Assembly: GCA_004557405.1 (NCBI GenBank)
Contig: SFDZ01000028.1
Coordinates: 1-24,533, forward strand
Source: Bacteroidales bacterium
GTDB taxonomy: Bacteria > Bacteroidota > Bacteroidia > Bacteroidales > Paludibacteraceae
Reading direction: 5' to 3'
DNA length: 24,533 bases
In this document: positions 23,400 through 24,533 of the stretch, piece by piece
Position numbering within the stretch: position 1 is the stretch's first letter
How the letters are laid out: every line of letters starts with the position of its first letter
Program-made: the position numbers and the translations under genes
Notes under the pieces: model-generated
What the model was told of the DNA's origin: nothing
Seen by the model: only the letters and a program-made list of their open reading frames with translations
Database searches by the model: none

Positions 23400-24410
23400 C
23401 TATTTTTTCTTGTTTCTAACATTATGAAAAAGTATTCCATTTATAGTCCCGACACCATATGAGATATGCACACATAGGAACAACCAACACAATGGTAGAG
23501 AATACTTTAATCCGCCTTTATATGTTGCTTGTATAGATGCCACAATATCACACAGCAAATATGCACAGCCCCCCACTAGCCAAAGATATAAAAATGGTCT
23601 CCAAAAAAACGCCAATATAGGTCCAAATACTAATCCTAATACAAAAAACAAAGGTACAAGATGGCGTAAACCAATAGCATCTCTATCAATATACAATAGA
23701 TGTCCTATTGACTCACCATTAGCAAACATCTGTTTGCAAGAAGAGCACAAGGTAGGACGAGCATAGTAATAGATTTTGATTTCGGGGTTATAGTAGACAT
23801 CATACCCTGCTTTATGAATACGCGAGTTGAACTCATTATCTTCGCCGCGCGGTAAATCTTCGCGCATACCACCAATCTTCTCTATTACAGTTCTTGGAAA
23901 GGCTCCAAAAGGCACAGTATCCACATTGCCGGCTTGATTACCAACACGGAAAGTCGCACCACCAATGCCAAATTTGGAGTAATTTAAGATTTGATTGCAC
24001 ACCGCCCATAGAGAATCATTTTGCGCCTGAATTAAAACCCTCCCCCCTGCATTTCCGCGTTTACTATCAGCTTGCAGCGCCTCTATACAAAGGGCTATAT
24101 ATTCCTTGTTGTAAGTAGCATGCGCATCCAAACGTACAATATATGGGGCAGTAGAATTTGCAACACCTATATTGAACGCTATAGACTGGATTTTCCGTTC
24201 ATTGTACAGCAAACGGATATTTTCGTGCTGCCGGTGGTATTGCTCCACGATGGCAGTTGTATTATCAACACTGCCACCATCTACTACCATAATATCCATC
24301 TTTTCCAACGGATAAGTTTGCCCTAACACAGACTCAAGACAAGTAGCAATAAAATGCTCCTCATTGAGTGTGGGAATGATGACAGCAACATTTGGAAAAT
24401 TATTCATCAT
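23400..24410 (-). CDS. Family 2 glycosyltransferase with C-terminal membrane segments (ExoA/EpsO-like)
   Basis: The 336-residue protein has a GT-A domain: VAVIIPTLNEE (8-18), VVDGGSVDNT (42-51), the metal-binding RLDAH (93-97) and the acceptor-site PRGEDNEFNSRI (187-198). Three hydrophobic segments follow at about 250-270, 272-295 and 304-325, placing it at the inner membrane. It resembles ExoA of succinoglycan synthesis, which adds a sugar to a lipid-linked intermediate. Donor and acceptor are unknown. It starts with a double ATG (24408-24410), overlaps the end of the upstream frame and ends 9 bp before the aminotransferase start. Confidence 0.92.
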   Translation of the reverse strand: MMNNFPNVAVIIPTLNEEHFIATCLESVLGQTYPLEKMDIMVVDGGSVDNTTAIVEQYHRQHENIRLLYNERKIQSIAFNIGVANSTAPYIVRLDAHATYNKEYIALCIEALQADSKRGNAGGRVLIQAQNDSLWAVCNQILNYSKFGIGGATFRVGNQAGNVDTVPFGAFPRTVIEKIGGMREDLPRGEDNEFNSRIHKAGYDVYYNPEIKIYYYARPTLCSSCKQMFANGESIGHLLYIDRDAIGLRHLVPLFFVLGLVFGPILAFFWRPFLYLWLVGGCAYLLCDIVASIQATYKGGLKYSLPLCWLFLCVHISYGVGTINGILFHNVRNKKK

Positions 24411-24533
24411 AACGTATATCCTTTACTAATTGGTCAATTAGATATTTGGCTTTCTTTGGAGGGTAGCGATAGTAATCAGATTTCAACAAAGTATTTATCG
24501 TAGTCTCGTCAAAACGGTATTTCATGATTTTAG
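24400..24533 (-). CDS. End of an upstream polysaccharide-locus gene (partial)
   Basis: An open frame enters from the right edge and stops with TAA at 24400-24402, overlapping the GT2 start. The last 41 residues (from an internal Met at 24525) include KSDYYRYPPKKAKYLIDQLV and are basic. No stop precedes that Met within the window, so this is probably the C-terminus of a longer protein rather than a 41-residue gene. I cannot assign a family. The overlap with the glycosyltransferase gene and the matching AT-rich composition place it in the same operon. Confidence 0.45.
   Translation of the reverse strand, partial: KIMKYRFDETTINTLLKSDYYRYPPKKAKYLIDQLVKDIRYDE

Overview
The window looks like chromosomal DNA from a member of the Bacteroidetes, probably Bacteroidales. 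The evidence is repeated promoters of the TTTG / TAnnTTTG type, a pyrophosphate-dependent phosphofructokinase, a zinc-independent L31, a DPP IV exopeptidase, and WbpB/WbpD/WbpE-type nucleotide-sugar genes. I cannot name a species. Bases 1-3900 and 21585-24533 are visibly richer in A and T than the middle, which suggests accessory DNA on both flanks of a core stretch.

Left flank (1-4124, all minus strand): a WYL-domain regulator, a DUF262 protein with an HNH/DUF1524-like C-terminus (GmrSD/SspE-like), a small acidic unknown protein and the N-terminus of a WG-repeat protein. The last gene and the DUF262 gene each follow a near-identical 52-bp promoter/operator module. A third copy of the operator core lies upstream of the WYL gene. 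This looks like a small WYL-controlled defence-type regulon. It ends next to the 3' side of a tRNA-Lys(CUU) gene, a usual island boundary.

Middle (4125-19363): tRNA-Lys, a WbpE/WlbC-type aminotransferase, DPP IV plus a ROK glucokinase, L31 type B, an operon of outer-membrane-like protein, metallophosphoesterase lipoprotein and Nudix hydrolase, a structured RNA element before ogt, PPi-PFK, cysteine synthase, an AraC regulator divergent from an SDR gene, and a U32 peptidase gene broken by a small internal deletion. The cysteine synthase gene has the parts of a ribosome-mediated attenuator: its own promoter, a 23-codon leader peptide with Cys-Cys-Cys plus two further Cys, a strong intrinsic terminator, and a 14-nt leader segment able to pair with the terminator's 5' arm. 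I consider this the most interesting and possibly undescribed system here.

Right side (19145-24533, all minus strand): one operon runs from a promoter at 21513-21543 through a collagen-like lipoprotein, WbpD, WbpB, an S4 protein, an MmcQ/YjbR protein and the broken U32 gene. A second, AT-richer polysaccharide gene set lies upstream: glycosyltransferase, DegT aminotransferase and initiating sugar-phosphate transferase. WbpB, WbpE and WbpD together would make UDP-2,3-diacetamido-2,3-dideoxy-glucuronate for a surface glycan. Here WbpE is about 14 kb away from the other two.
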